A program made the translations under genes and the position numbers. A stretch of 37,816 nt of DNA from Phoronis australis (Eukaryota; Phoronida; Phoronidae): assembly GCA_002633005.1 (NCBI GenBank), contig NMRA01000259.1, positions 296,934 to 334,749 of the forward strand, read 5' to 3'. Under the pieces are notes generated by a model. It did not search any database, was not told the origin of the DNA, and saw nothing but the letters and a program-made list of their open reading frames with translations. Of this stretch, positions 22,101 through 34,100 are shown in pieces (position 1 is the first letter of the stretch; each line of letters begins with the position of its first letter).

Positions 22101-25100
22101 TCTTGTAATCCAAAAAGTACAGACCAATGTCTCTGGCGTATCAGATCCAATGGGCCATTAGAAGCAATAGATGCAATGTATTGCCCTCGGCCCGGTAGGC
22201 AATGTTGCCCTTACTCAATACATGTGACCTGATGTCATCCTCGGGTTCTGTCGCTCTGGTTTAGCCTCTTTTTATGTTGCTATTACACCATAAATTAATT
22301 ACACTTTATTTGTTGACTAATTAGTTAATTAATCAGGCATTTAGCACAAAAAAAGTTAAATTGTAACACTCTGTTATTTCTCGCATTTTGGTAACACTCT
22401 CGCGCACCCAGGGGGGGGGGCTCGGGGGGTTCGAACGAGTCCCCCCCCCCATTTGGTGAAGTGGGCAAAAAGGTCCGCCTCTGAGAGACCAAATGTCCGA
22501 GAAAATGAGGCATAAGTCCATTAACATGCGCAAACGCGCAATTCACAGTGGTGCCCCTTTTTTTTAGTCCGCCCGCTTTTTTGTAACCAAAAAGTCCTCA
22601 AAATCAGGAATTCGAGCCCCCTCCATAATGAAGGCTGGGTGCGCGCATGTAAAATCCTGTCACGGCATAACATATGTTTTAGTTTTTAGCCAGCTAAATA
22701 GCGCGAAATACAACTCAAGAACCATGATATTTTCACTTAGTTGTAAATGACTGTGCTGGCGAAGTTTGTGATTATTGATAAAACCCACTTCACTTTTGAT
22801 ACAGGTACACCCATCTCAGATGTTATTTGCAAAAAGTGTTCTGCTGGATTCTATTCCAACACTGTGTCAACTACTGAACCGTGCCAAGCACATATCAACT
22901 GCTCCAAGTACAATCTTGAAGTCGACGACCCGGGCAACGAAACGCATCCACGGACATGCAGACAGAGACTGGGAGAGAATAAAGGTACAGTGGCCAAAAC
23001 CCAACAAAAGATAGCATGCCTGGTTCTGTCTGCAGTTTGTTTGAAAAACAGGTCCGACTACGTGTTGCGGCAGAAAATCCAAATGAGACGAACGAGAAAA
23101 TGATGATGGACTTAGTTATTCAGCTCAAATCAATTTCGGGTGGGGTGCTGGCGGAAATCGTACCAGTGCTCGAAATGTCCTCGTTACTCCTTCATAATTG
23201 GCAACTATACTACAATCATATGAATGACTTCACAATCTAACATGTTACCAAGTAGCGATTAAAAAACTGTCCTTCAGAATACCATATTTCGCCAACAAAA
23301 AGATTGTGCTACCCTCAAAATTTTGTCGTCCCGCGACCACCACACTGAAAGAGTAGGCTTGACTGTAACGCAAAAATTCATTCGCATGATAGCTATCACG
23401 AAGCAAGTTTGGAACTGTGTACTCTTGAAAGTCGTCACGTGTTGCACGTGTTGCACGTGTTGCTTTCAAGGTACCCCATGTACCCAATACGAGTGCACTG
23501 AATATTTAAACTGCTACTTTCGATGATTTGTCAAGGTTGCGTTTATGCGTCGTAGACTATCTGTCTTTGAGATGCCTGCTAGCATTTGATACAGATTGTC
23601 GTAGTGTATTTTGTATGGAAAAATACAAATTATCCAGCTTAAGTTGAATTTTGAAACGTTTTTCCATACGCCAAAATTGATCTTTCGCATCTTTTATAGA
23701 CAACGCTTCAACCCTAGTCTTTAGGCACTTTGTACGCATATTTAAAAGCTCAACTTGTACACCAGTCCATGGTTTCGAGTTGAGCATGTTGTGTGCGCAA
23801 GAGTGTGGTTGAGAACTAATTTGAAGTAGAGTGAACTAGCCGATTTTACAATTTGCATGGGGATTCCTCACTAAAAGGCAGATTTCATTTAAAATACCAG
23901 GTAAATGGTGAAAACAGCACTTGATAATAAAAAACATCCTATTGGACTTCCTATAGGATTTCCTATTGAAAATCCTATTGGACTTCCTATAGGATTTCCT
24001 ATTGGACATCCTATAGGATCCTATTGGACTTCCTATAACTGGTCACAGCCAGTAGGAATCCCTATGTTGTGTCAGTTTAATCGTTACGCAACCCGTTTCT
24101 AATAAAAGTAGTGCGGATTAGGCATTTACAATGCACGCTTCAAGTTGAGCATCACTGGCAAATAGAAACATCTCTCCTATTTTATTGCTGAAGTCGCTGT
24201 GAAGTTCTGGCAAGCAACAGCCAGACAGCGAGCAAAATTAGACCGCAGTACCAGGCACTGATATTCAACACAGATTTAGGTTCAGGCGCCTGTTAGTTGA
24301 ACTACCGAACTTAATATAATAATTTAATGTTTCAGGTATAAATTTGGAAGCACAGAACAACCAGTCGTCATCTACGGAATTCGTCATAATCGGCATGGCG
24401 ATAGTGGCGTTATGCGGCACTGTTTTTTCTTGTATTGTGATTTTCAAAAAGGTAAGAGAGGCCTATGGTGCACTACTAGAGATGGTGATTCCGGCTGAAA
24501 ATGATAATTTACAATTAAAGCGACCTAAGAAATTGTGATTTGTCAAACAATTCGCAAGTACGGTGGCCCAAAGATTCATGTACGGTGTCCTAAAGATGAC
24601 ATCTGGTTTTTCTTTTTTATTATCTCAGGATCTCGAGATCCCGGTATAATTACATGTATCTCAGTGTCTCGAGATCCCGACTTAAAATTATCTCGCCTCG
24701 GAATGTTCCAGGCATAGCCTCGTTATCATGTTCTGTTTACGTAGGACGACACACTGAAGAAAATTGTCTCGAGATACTGATGTAATTAAAAAAGAAACGC
24801 GCGATGTCATCTTTGGGCCACGGTACTTGTCATGGATGTACGACGAATACTTCGAGGCCTGTAACGCGAAACTTTGTAGAAATACATATCGGTTTTCTTT
24901 TGAAATTGGAAACCAAAAGAAAAATGCTGTAATACAACGGAAATTCTAAATCTTTATGAACAAACCGTTAAATACCTGGTGAACAGTTTGACTTTTGTTT
25001 CAGTGGCAGAAAATCGTTTTGAATAATACGATTTAGTTTTCACGTTCTATTTCACTTTAAGTACGTAACCAGTTACTGTGACAATGTCCTGCCATCATTC

Positions 25101-28100
25101 ATCTGCTCATCGTGTCTTCTTGAATTTGTTGCCTGGAAATGTTGTCTTACGGGAAACCAATTACAGGAATACGATCGGTTTTGTGGCCGAAAAACTGGAT
25201 AGCCTTCTTTAAGTGATAAGCTTTGAACAGATCATTAAAACATCAAAGACTATAGGGTTCGTGATTTTACTACGCATCGCTAACTTTCGCCATTGTCTGT
25301 TAGCGTTTGGTGAAATCAAGGCCGGTGACTTCACCAGTTAAATGCTCTGCCATTCATGCTTTGGGGTTTAGTTAACACAACAGAGTGTTGGAATACAAAC
25401 TTAGGCCCATAATGTCACTTAAAATGATTTCCGAGATCAGCCACAACGCAAAATTGGACCCACAACCTCGGGGCCACAGTCCTACACTCTGCTGGCTGGA
25501 GGTAGGGGCGGATCCACAGTTAAGGAGGGCCAAGACGGAATATTCGCCACAATTTTGCCCGTCAGACGTTCGCACCCCCGAACTGCCGAATGGAATTTGG
25601 AAAATTTTTAGGGGGGACATGGCCCCCCTCTAAATCCTCCACTGGGAGGAACCCTAGCCAATGATTAAATGGCAGAACATGTTTTATTGGAGAAGTCATC
25701 GGCCTTAATTTCACCAAAAGGCTGACAGGCAACGGCGAGAATTGGCGATATGTAATAAAATCACAACGAAACCTTCAAAAAGTCTATCCCTTCCATTTTT
25801 AGGCCATAAAACCGACAATGTCACAAAACGAGGATATTTGGGCACTGCCAGTTATGGAAATCCAAGCTCACGTTGGCGGTTTCAGCTTTCATTTGTTAGC
25901 GCCATTGGCGAACACGTAACTTGAAGGCACTTCCGATTCCCAAGCCAAGGAACGTTCAAAAGTTGTCCCTAATGTCACCCCGACAACAATTTACCTATAT
26001 TTGTACACTTCCGCAGTAAATAAGGCCAAACGAACTTTTATTTATTGGTATACTTAATTCAGATTCTGGCAGAACCCGGCAGTGGAGTCCGTTTCTGTTT
26101 TTGTCTTGACGACGTATTTAAGTGGGGTAGTTGAAATAAATATCACAATCAGAAATGATCCCACAGAAGCTGCGACCATTTCAGGGATAAAACACCACAC
26201 ACGACTAACACGTCTTTACCTAGTTGACATTTTCCTTTTGGACCAATCATGAGAATCTGATATCCTGAAGAAAATGCCCAGCTAAAAAGAGTGAACTCAT
26301 AATTTAATGTTGTTGTCAGTTTGTATATAAGTTCAGTTACTATAATTTTTGATATGGCTGCACTATATTGGATTTTGAAGTGACTAATTAGGTTCACATG
26401 GAATGTATAAATAACAACGTATAGGGATAAAATCAAAATTTTAGAACTGGAGCATTGCAGACAGTAGGGTGGTCCTGAATTACACAACGGCACTCGAATC
26501 TCGCACTATTTACACATAATGACCCAATATCCGTCAAGCACCTTTGAACCCTTACGTATTCGCGCCATAGGAGTTCCACAAGTTCTTTGTTGATGTATTT
26601 TTTACAAGTTTTTCTCGGCTGCGTTACTCCCAATGTCAACGGCGTATTATACTGCTGCGCTGTGGGCTGCAACTCCGACAGGGGAAAGTTGGATGAACTT
26701 GACAAATATCCGTGGATGAGTGGTGTTAAGTTAGTCGTCTTCCTGACATCAATCAAAGACAAGAACATTCGGGGCGAGTGAATAAAGTAAATTCGTTGGG
26801 TCTAGTTTGAACTCTTTCAATTCCAGTACTTTTAAACGGTTGAAATTGGGAACATTTCCACGGCCATACACCTTGACGGTTTTCGACACTAACCTGTGAA
26901 AACGTGCCTGACATTCCAAAGTATAGGTCAATGAAAACGAGGAGAATTCTATCGCTGTGTAGTCCGGGACGGTCCTACTGCAATTCTATCACTTGTTAAC
27001 GCATGCGGGTTTTAAACGTGAACGCGTTAACCGGGGTCTGTGTGTCTTTAAACTGGGGCATTTTTTTAAGAGTAACCAATTTATTTAGACATACACAAAA
27101 GTATATTACTATAAAATTCAGCACAGAAATCTGCAGTTAGCATCAACGGTTATATCCGGGCTTTAGACAATGAACACACAATAGTAAACAGGAATAGTAA
27201 ACTGTAATCATCATTTACAAGAACAAGAGAAAAGAGAAAAGTGAAAAGCGGCACTGACTTACAACACATCAATTCAACAGAAGACTATTATAAACAAATG
27301 ATGCGACAAGACTGAACAGCATCAGATTAGTTTCCACACTGAATTTACTTGAACCATTAACATTAGCATTAACTGGCGTTCAAGTCGATTGTGTCTGGGC
27401 CATAGAGCTATGGCACTTTGCAATGCACCGGCTCTAAACTTTTGTTGACTTTGTCAGACTGAGATTCTGATGGGCCACTCGCTGTAATTAGTTGTTCTTT
27501 ATTTCCCAAATCGGTCGCTGAATTCATAATCTAATAGCCCTGTTAAAATCAAGGATAGTGACGTAATGACGATGGCTTCTCATGTTTGGTGCATAAAAGG
27601 TAACTCGTGCTAAACAGATTGAAACAGTTTTAGTCCTCTGCCGTGATTTATCTCTGAAACTGTCGTGTCAAGAATCAGTCTGCTCATACAGTCGACGAGA
27701 CGGTTTTAATAGGCAAATCAAACACGTGAATAGTTTAAGTATTATGATTGTAGTAATATGTCACCGCCAGGATCCTTATAAGGTGACCCTACTCAACCCA
27801 GCTTTTTGTTGTTTGCTCTGTGTTCTTGTGTTGGCGTAATACGCCGCAAAAGTCTTTTTCATGCATCATTTGACGTGACTGACCTTGGGATCTAATATGG
27901 TTATTTTGATAAAGTGTTGGTGGACTGGATAGCTCAAAACATCTAAAACAACGCGACGAAAATTTTGTAAAATAAAAATGTGTACATCATATTTCAGACG
28001 AGAACGTCATACACAAGAATGAACTTGGAAAAACAAGGTATTTTACTTCATTGCATAAACATCTTTTGACACCATTATTATGTACCAATATACGTTGTGT

Positions 28101-31100
28101 TCAGTTGACAGACAGTAAATGGGTTACCATAACAGACGTCAATGAATCAAACGTTTGGTGTCTTACAACTATGGTGGGCCGCTGAGGGGAAAGTGTCGCC
28201 GTATAATTACGCTCGTAAATTAAATGGGGAAAAGTTTCGCCGTAAAATTACGCTCGTAATTACGAGCGTAAGTTAAATTGCAAAAGTGTTGCATTAAAAT
28301 TACGCACGTAAATTAAAAGGCGGAAATGTCGCCGTAAATTACGCTCGTAAAATACCTTAAGAACGTTTCAAATTTAAACCAATCAGTGATGACTTAACAT
28401 ACACGACTGTTGCTGGGCAGCTCGTTCTTGCACAATCGTTGACATGGCAGCAGCGATTTGATCCGCCATGACTCAGCGCTCGTATCGTAGACATGAAATC
28501 CGTCAGTAAATAAGTATTGCAACGAGCGCGCACGATCGTGGATTGTAAAACCCAACGTCATTGGCTAAGAGTTTAAACTAAATTACGAGCGTAATTTTAC
28601 GCCGTAAAGAATTGAATTACGCTCGTAATTTTACGGCGTAATTAACGGCGTAAATAACGGCGTAATGTACATAATTACGCTCGTATTTTTCCGACGACAC
28701 TTTCCCCCCAACGGCTCATCATATACAACATCCTTTTTGCACCCCTCTAGCATACTGTTTGCTGGATGCATGGTTCCCAGACATTGGTGTAACAAAGGAA
28801 GACGCAAGCGGGAGAGTTCCGGTTCCCATGATTTTGAAATGTCAATTTTTCCACCGCACCGTAAAATAAAAGTTTTTATTTTAGCTTCAGAACCACAATA
28901 CATCCACTGGCTTGTAGTTTTCTGGTGTCCACCAGTCTGATATTATTCTGATTGAACCATGAACTTGGAGATAGCTTGGAAATTTACCAAATATAGTAAA
29001 TAGTTTTTACAATGGATGACTTTCCTTTCACGGAACCAACATTGTTCAAAATATGTGAGAAGTTTAATTTTTGATAGCTGTTTGAAAGCAAAATGCAACC
29101 ACGATGACAAAAATTCATTGCAAAACACGACGTTTCGCTTTATTAGCTTTTATATATTTTTTACGTTTATAAATGAAACATGGCCGTGTTCAGATACGAA
29201 TTCAGTTGAAGGACACAGGACAAAAGAATACACTGCTACGGTCACTGACAGACCTGTCATTTTAAAAACAAAATACGATACAGGTGAGCCTGAATGACAT
29301 TGATTTTAAGCCCACTGATTGCTATAGGTATTGATGATTTCGTATCTTTTTGATCTCATACAAATCAGAAGATGGAAGTCTTGCTGCTCCGACAGAAGGG
29401 TACACTGAATTCGAAGATTCCATTTTCATGTCACCAATTGACATAGCTCCTTCTCTACTACTGGACCAAGGTATTTTACACCTATTAAAATCAAGATGTA
29501 TTTCCAGTCCTTAATAACTCAAGCGGAAAATACAGCTTGTAACTCTTGCAAATGAGTCCAAATTGAATAACAGATTTACTTTTAAGAATCGTTCCATTTC
29601 CAATTTTAAAAGTTGTGAACTTTGTCAAAAAAAAAACTGAAAAGTACAACAGCCACTTAGGAAAATATTGATAATTGGAAACTTTGCATGATTCACATTG
29701 GTGAATTTACAACACACCAGTATTGTCCAGCTTTCTGTTTAAGGTTATATGGACGATCCCTACATTATCAAAGTTGAAGACATTACTAGCCAATCAACGG
29801 ACGGCACTAGGTCTAGGAGTCTACAGAATAAGAAACGACATGCAGATCGTGTGCTGGGTGTTTTTCCTACTGCGCAAGACTTGCAGATTTTTAAAAAATG
29901 CGATGGATCATATAGTTTCAGTGCTCGGAAAAGAACTAAGTCACTGGAAGAATTTTCGGAGCCAATCTACAAAGGTTTTTCGTCATCTAACCACTCGCAT
30001 ACTATCTGTAGATCTCTGAATAAAATGTCCAACGTCAGAGGCATAGAGAAACAACTACTGATTGGCCATTTTGGGGTTGACAAATACGTTGAGTTCCTGT
30101 CAACGGAAACCAAATTGAGTTCAATTCGCAGTTTTGACGTTAGCCTGGAACTCAACCCACAGTTAGAGCTAGGCAGGATCCTCCGCTGGCACCAGTCAAG
30201 TAAAAGGTCTGGAGTAAAATTTGCTGCAGCATTGGAATGTCACAATATCAACTTAAGTTTTGAGGAAACTGATTTGCATGAGGTTGAGAAGGTTAGGCAA
30301 GTAGTCGTAAAGGACACCAACCGTGCATGGGATATAGCTCTTCCCCCTGTCATTCCAAGTCAGGGGGAACAGATCTTTTGTCTTGACCTTGTCAAAGATT
30401 TAAAGTCTACAAATGTCAACGTATGCCCTGCGAATATAATAGAAAGAGACCTGCGTCGTTCAGAACAACTCAAACTTTGGGAAAGAGGGTCATCGGTGAA
30501 GAACCACAAAGTGTCGTGTTTTTACAGATACGATTCAAGTGGCGGTTGCCTTACAGTGTCTCCAAGCGCTGAGTTGAAGATACCACCCAAAGCCATTCCT
30601 GAAGGAGACGTATATGGAGTGAAGGGAACTCCGTTGGCAGCTGATGTTGTGGCTGACATCTCTGCTCTGCTTGACGTGGAAGGAGGCGAGCACATTGTTT
30701 CGCCTCCTATAGACTATGAAATTTGCGACAGCAAGCATTTTGCACGCCATTCGAAGTTGTCGCTAGAACATTGTTTAGTAGATCCTGCTGGGCTTGACAG
30801 CATCAAGGTATACTCCTGGTCACAGTTTGATCCCACCGTCTTGATTGAGGTGCCAAGACAGTCTAAAGACAACAATGTCTATCAAGACACGTACTTTGTT
30901 GTAGAAGAAGATGGAATAGTGTCCGTTTACACCATTCATTTCACGGTGTATGTAGTCACTGGTGGGAAATGTGAAACGTTACAAGTTTTGGCCAAACTCT
31001 TCAAGAAAATGGAAGAATCACAATACGCATACAACATATATCTTTACCTTTGCGCCGATCTGGCTACGACAAAACATTACCAAGCGGTGAGTATGGGCGT

Positions 31101-34100
31101 TTTCAATTGAAACGCTGTGGTGCGCTCTTTATGTAAGCGCTTTTTATACATTTGTTGCATACATGAAGTTGCACCAAAAGATTTTTGTGGAATGAATAAT
31201 TCTGTACTAACTTTATTTGCGCACAAATTATTTAGTGTCCAAAAGGAAACAATCCCAGCAGGTTTTTAGGGTTATGTTTTGTTTGTTTAGGATTTCGCAC
31301 GTGAGATAAAAGACGAGATGGGTCTTCAGTTGTGTGGAAGCAAAGTCGTTAAACTTCCAGACAACGTGTTCCCCAACACAAACTTTTACGTCGAATTAAC
31401 CGACGTAAATGATGGATGGGAACTGTGTGAGCTGATGGTGGACGATCAAAATGCATTCCCTTTGAAACAGGTAAAATGTTTGAACTGTCTTCGAAATTGA
31501 AACTTAAAAAATCTCAAGTTACAATGTGCCCTTTTCCCACTCAAGTACAGTGTGCACAGCACAATATGTTTCCTCTCAGATGAGCTTTGTTGGTACCGAT
31601 GTCGTTTCAAATCCTTAATGACTCAGATAATTAAATATTTTTGCCTATGTAGAAATTGCTTTTTATAACAGACACTCAAAGCTGACGACTTCATCATCAC
31701 GGGCACCCCTGCCAGGCCTTTCCTCGCTGCTGAGTGGATGATCAAGTCCAATAAGAGTACAAATACTCTCAGTCGCGGCGTCGTCATCCGACCGGTCGCA
31801 GGGAATCAACCTGTAGCTCAGACTGTATTATGGTTGAAATTGTATCCAGTTATATCACCAAGCAAAGTGAATGACGTCAGATCCTGGAAAGTAAGTTAGT
31901 GATTCACTTGCTTCACAGCTGTGACGTCTTTTAAAAGCATTGATTTATTAACTGGTGATTGTCAGTGGCAAGGGGGCCCAACATTTTGTCTGTAAACATT
32001 TGCGCAAAGCACGATTGTAGATGCGCATAGCACCGAATGGAGGGAGGTCGGGAGGGGGCAAACCCCCCTCCGGCCAGGAAAATTTTCAGTTTTTTCCTCT
32101 AAAAATCAAGCATTTTCCTTGATTGCTGAAGTATTATCGAAGAAAAAAGGCAAAGAAAGAAAAAAAAAACAAAAACGTAGAATGTGTCAAACTTGAAAAA
32201 CTGCAATAGACAGAGACTCGAACTCACGACCTGGCGGATTGAGCGCGCGTATTTACCACTGCACCACCACGATTATACTAGTACCCATAACTCTAATTTA
32301 AAGAGACCTACTTGTTTATGGTCCACAGCGTTTGCGCGCGAAACCTACTTCTTTTTGTAATGCTTATTACACTTTTTATATTTTGTGCAATCAGTTCGCA
32401 ACAAATTTGTTGTATTTAAAATAGTCTTCAATTGCCAAATCCGTATTTTGTATTGGCATTAATGACGCGATTGCTTTGGAAATCGTCTTAAGTTAAGGTT
32501 TGACAAAGAGAGAATTATGAGTTTCTGAGTGTTTCACTAAGGCTTCGATTAAAATTCACATCTTACTAGCAGCTTCTGATTTTTCATCGTCACTCAGATT
32601 CCATTTTCTTTAAAAAATGAAGTAATTTTCTTCGTTGCACAGTGAAGGAGACGATGGAAACGGAGTCGTAGTATGCAGCGCCACTACCGGTTGTCTAGGG
32701 TATCGCGAGAGAGCCTATAATTAGCCATAGTTTCGTTACGATTGCGCCGTGTTCCGAATTTGACCTTGGATCTGGCTGCTGTTCTATTTTAATCGAAGCC
32801 TTAGCGAATCACTCAGAAACTCATAATTCTCTCTTTGTCAAACCTTAACTTAAGACGATTTCCAAAGCAATTGCGTCATTAATGCCAACACAAGAAAAAG
32901 AGTTTGGTCTTTTGGGCAATTGAAGAATATTTTAAATACGACAAAATTGTTACGAACGGATTGCACAAAATATATAAGTGTAATAAGCATTACAAAAAGA
33001 AGTAGGTTTCGCGCGCAAACGCTGTGGACCATAAACAAGTAGGTCTCATAGAATCAACATAGGCCTGCCAGTGCAATCGTGGTGGTGCAGCGGTAAAGCG
33101 AGCGTGTATTATCCGCCAGGTCGTGAGTTCGAGTCTGTGGTAATCGCATCTTTTCAAGTTTGACACGTTATCCGTGTTTTTTTTTTGTCTTTTTTTCTTG
33201 GATAATACTTCAGAAATCAAGGAAAATGCTTGATTTTTAGAGCAAAAAACAAAAAAATTTTCCTGGCGGGAGGGAAGCAAACCCCCCTCCCGACCTCTCC
33301 CCATTCGGTGCTATGTGCATCTACAATCGTGCTTTGCACAAATGCTTACAGGCAAAGTGTTGCCCCCCCCCCTTTGTGATATCCTAGATCCGCCACTGTG
33401 TTGAGGAGACAGTTACAGAGATAACTATGACTGTTTTTAATCTGTTTGACAATCACAGAAAATTAGATGCCCTAAAATACCCAACTATCAGGAAGGAGTC
33501 CAAAATTCATTGTCATTACGTCAGTTTGCTAATCAATACCTACTATCGGGCTAGTGGATTTCGAATTTTAGTGACTGATTTGGCCTTTGCACCTGGGATA
33601 CGTAAGGAGCAATGAGTAACATCATGTAGCGCATTAGTATTTGGCAGGCCTAAAGACAAAAGGTGTAAAACCGGGAGATTGGAATCTGCCGTAACTCTAC
33701 AGGTCAGACAAGCAGCACGTTACACAAACTGACCGGCGCGCTAACATCTGGTACAACTGGAACCAATGATTAACGCGTTATCCATTACATACCTAAAGAC
33801 TTGTATAGATTAACGCGTGAACGAGTAAAACCCGAACGTAATAACAACTGACAAGCTTGGAATTCCATACCAGCCGCTTGTTCGCTTACAAATCCAAGAC
33901 AGGCGTCCGACATGAGAAATCATGGACCATAGAGTTTCAGTTACACCTTAAACACGAACCCGAACTTGTGAGGTCAGCATTCTTTGCTTACTTCGTCACA
34001 ACGTTGACCAACGTTTTTGCGTTTAGTCTACTCACACGGACGGAAACTACACGAAAAGTACTGATCTCACATTTATGCAAAACGTGGGTTTTAATTTCCC

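Larger units (their letters stand above)
19104..22804 (+). other. Receptor intron between the two cysteine-rich exons
   Basis: This 3.7-kb intron holds a TIR element (19219-19627), a diverged direct duplication (about 20170-20540 and 20585-20900), and MITE family C copies at 20206-20376 and 22400-22649. A G-rich tract lies at 21600-21660. No gene was seen. Confidence 0.75.
24452..27997 (+). other. Receptor intron after the transmembrane exon
   Basis: This 3.5-kb intron contains three tctcgagat palindromic blocks near 24630-24775, an inverted-repeat element (25240-25785), and a possible THAP-like fragment (26610-26760). A small cytoplasmic exon could be missed here because phase 0 joins are easy to bridge. 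No other element was recognised. Confidence 0.65.
31963..33398. mobile_element. Large foldback element, ~600-bp arms with a tRNA-like unit in each
   Basis: Ends cagtggc and gccactg. The left arm (about 31963-32555) and the right arm (about 32793-33398) are reverse complements over most of their length, including attctctctttgtcaaacc / its complement, the taatgcttattac block, and the aaggaaaatgcttg block. The ~240-bp centre is unrelated. Each arm carries a tRNA-like sequence facing the centre or out symmetrically. No transposase is present; the cagtggc end resembles some hAT-type MITEs. Confidence 0.85.

Noticed and set aside
23557-23787. Minus-strand frame with a KPW start, resembling a LINE linker
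   Set aside because: There is only a loose resemblance, with no reverse transcriptase or endonuclease motif nearby.
30328-30335. Possible TRAF-binding motifs in the receptor tail (SLEE at 29941-29952, SFEE nearby)
   Set aside because: Four-residue matches are expected by chance in a tail this long; kept only as a remark.
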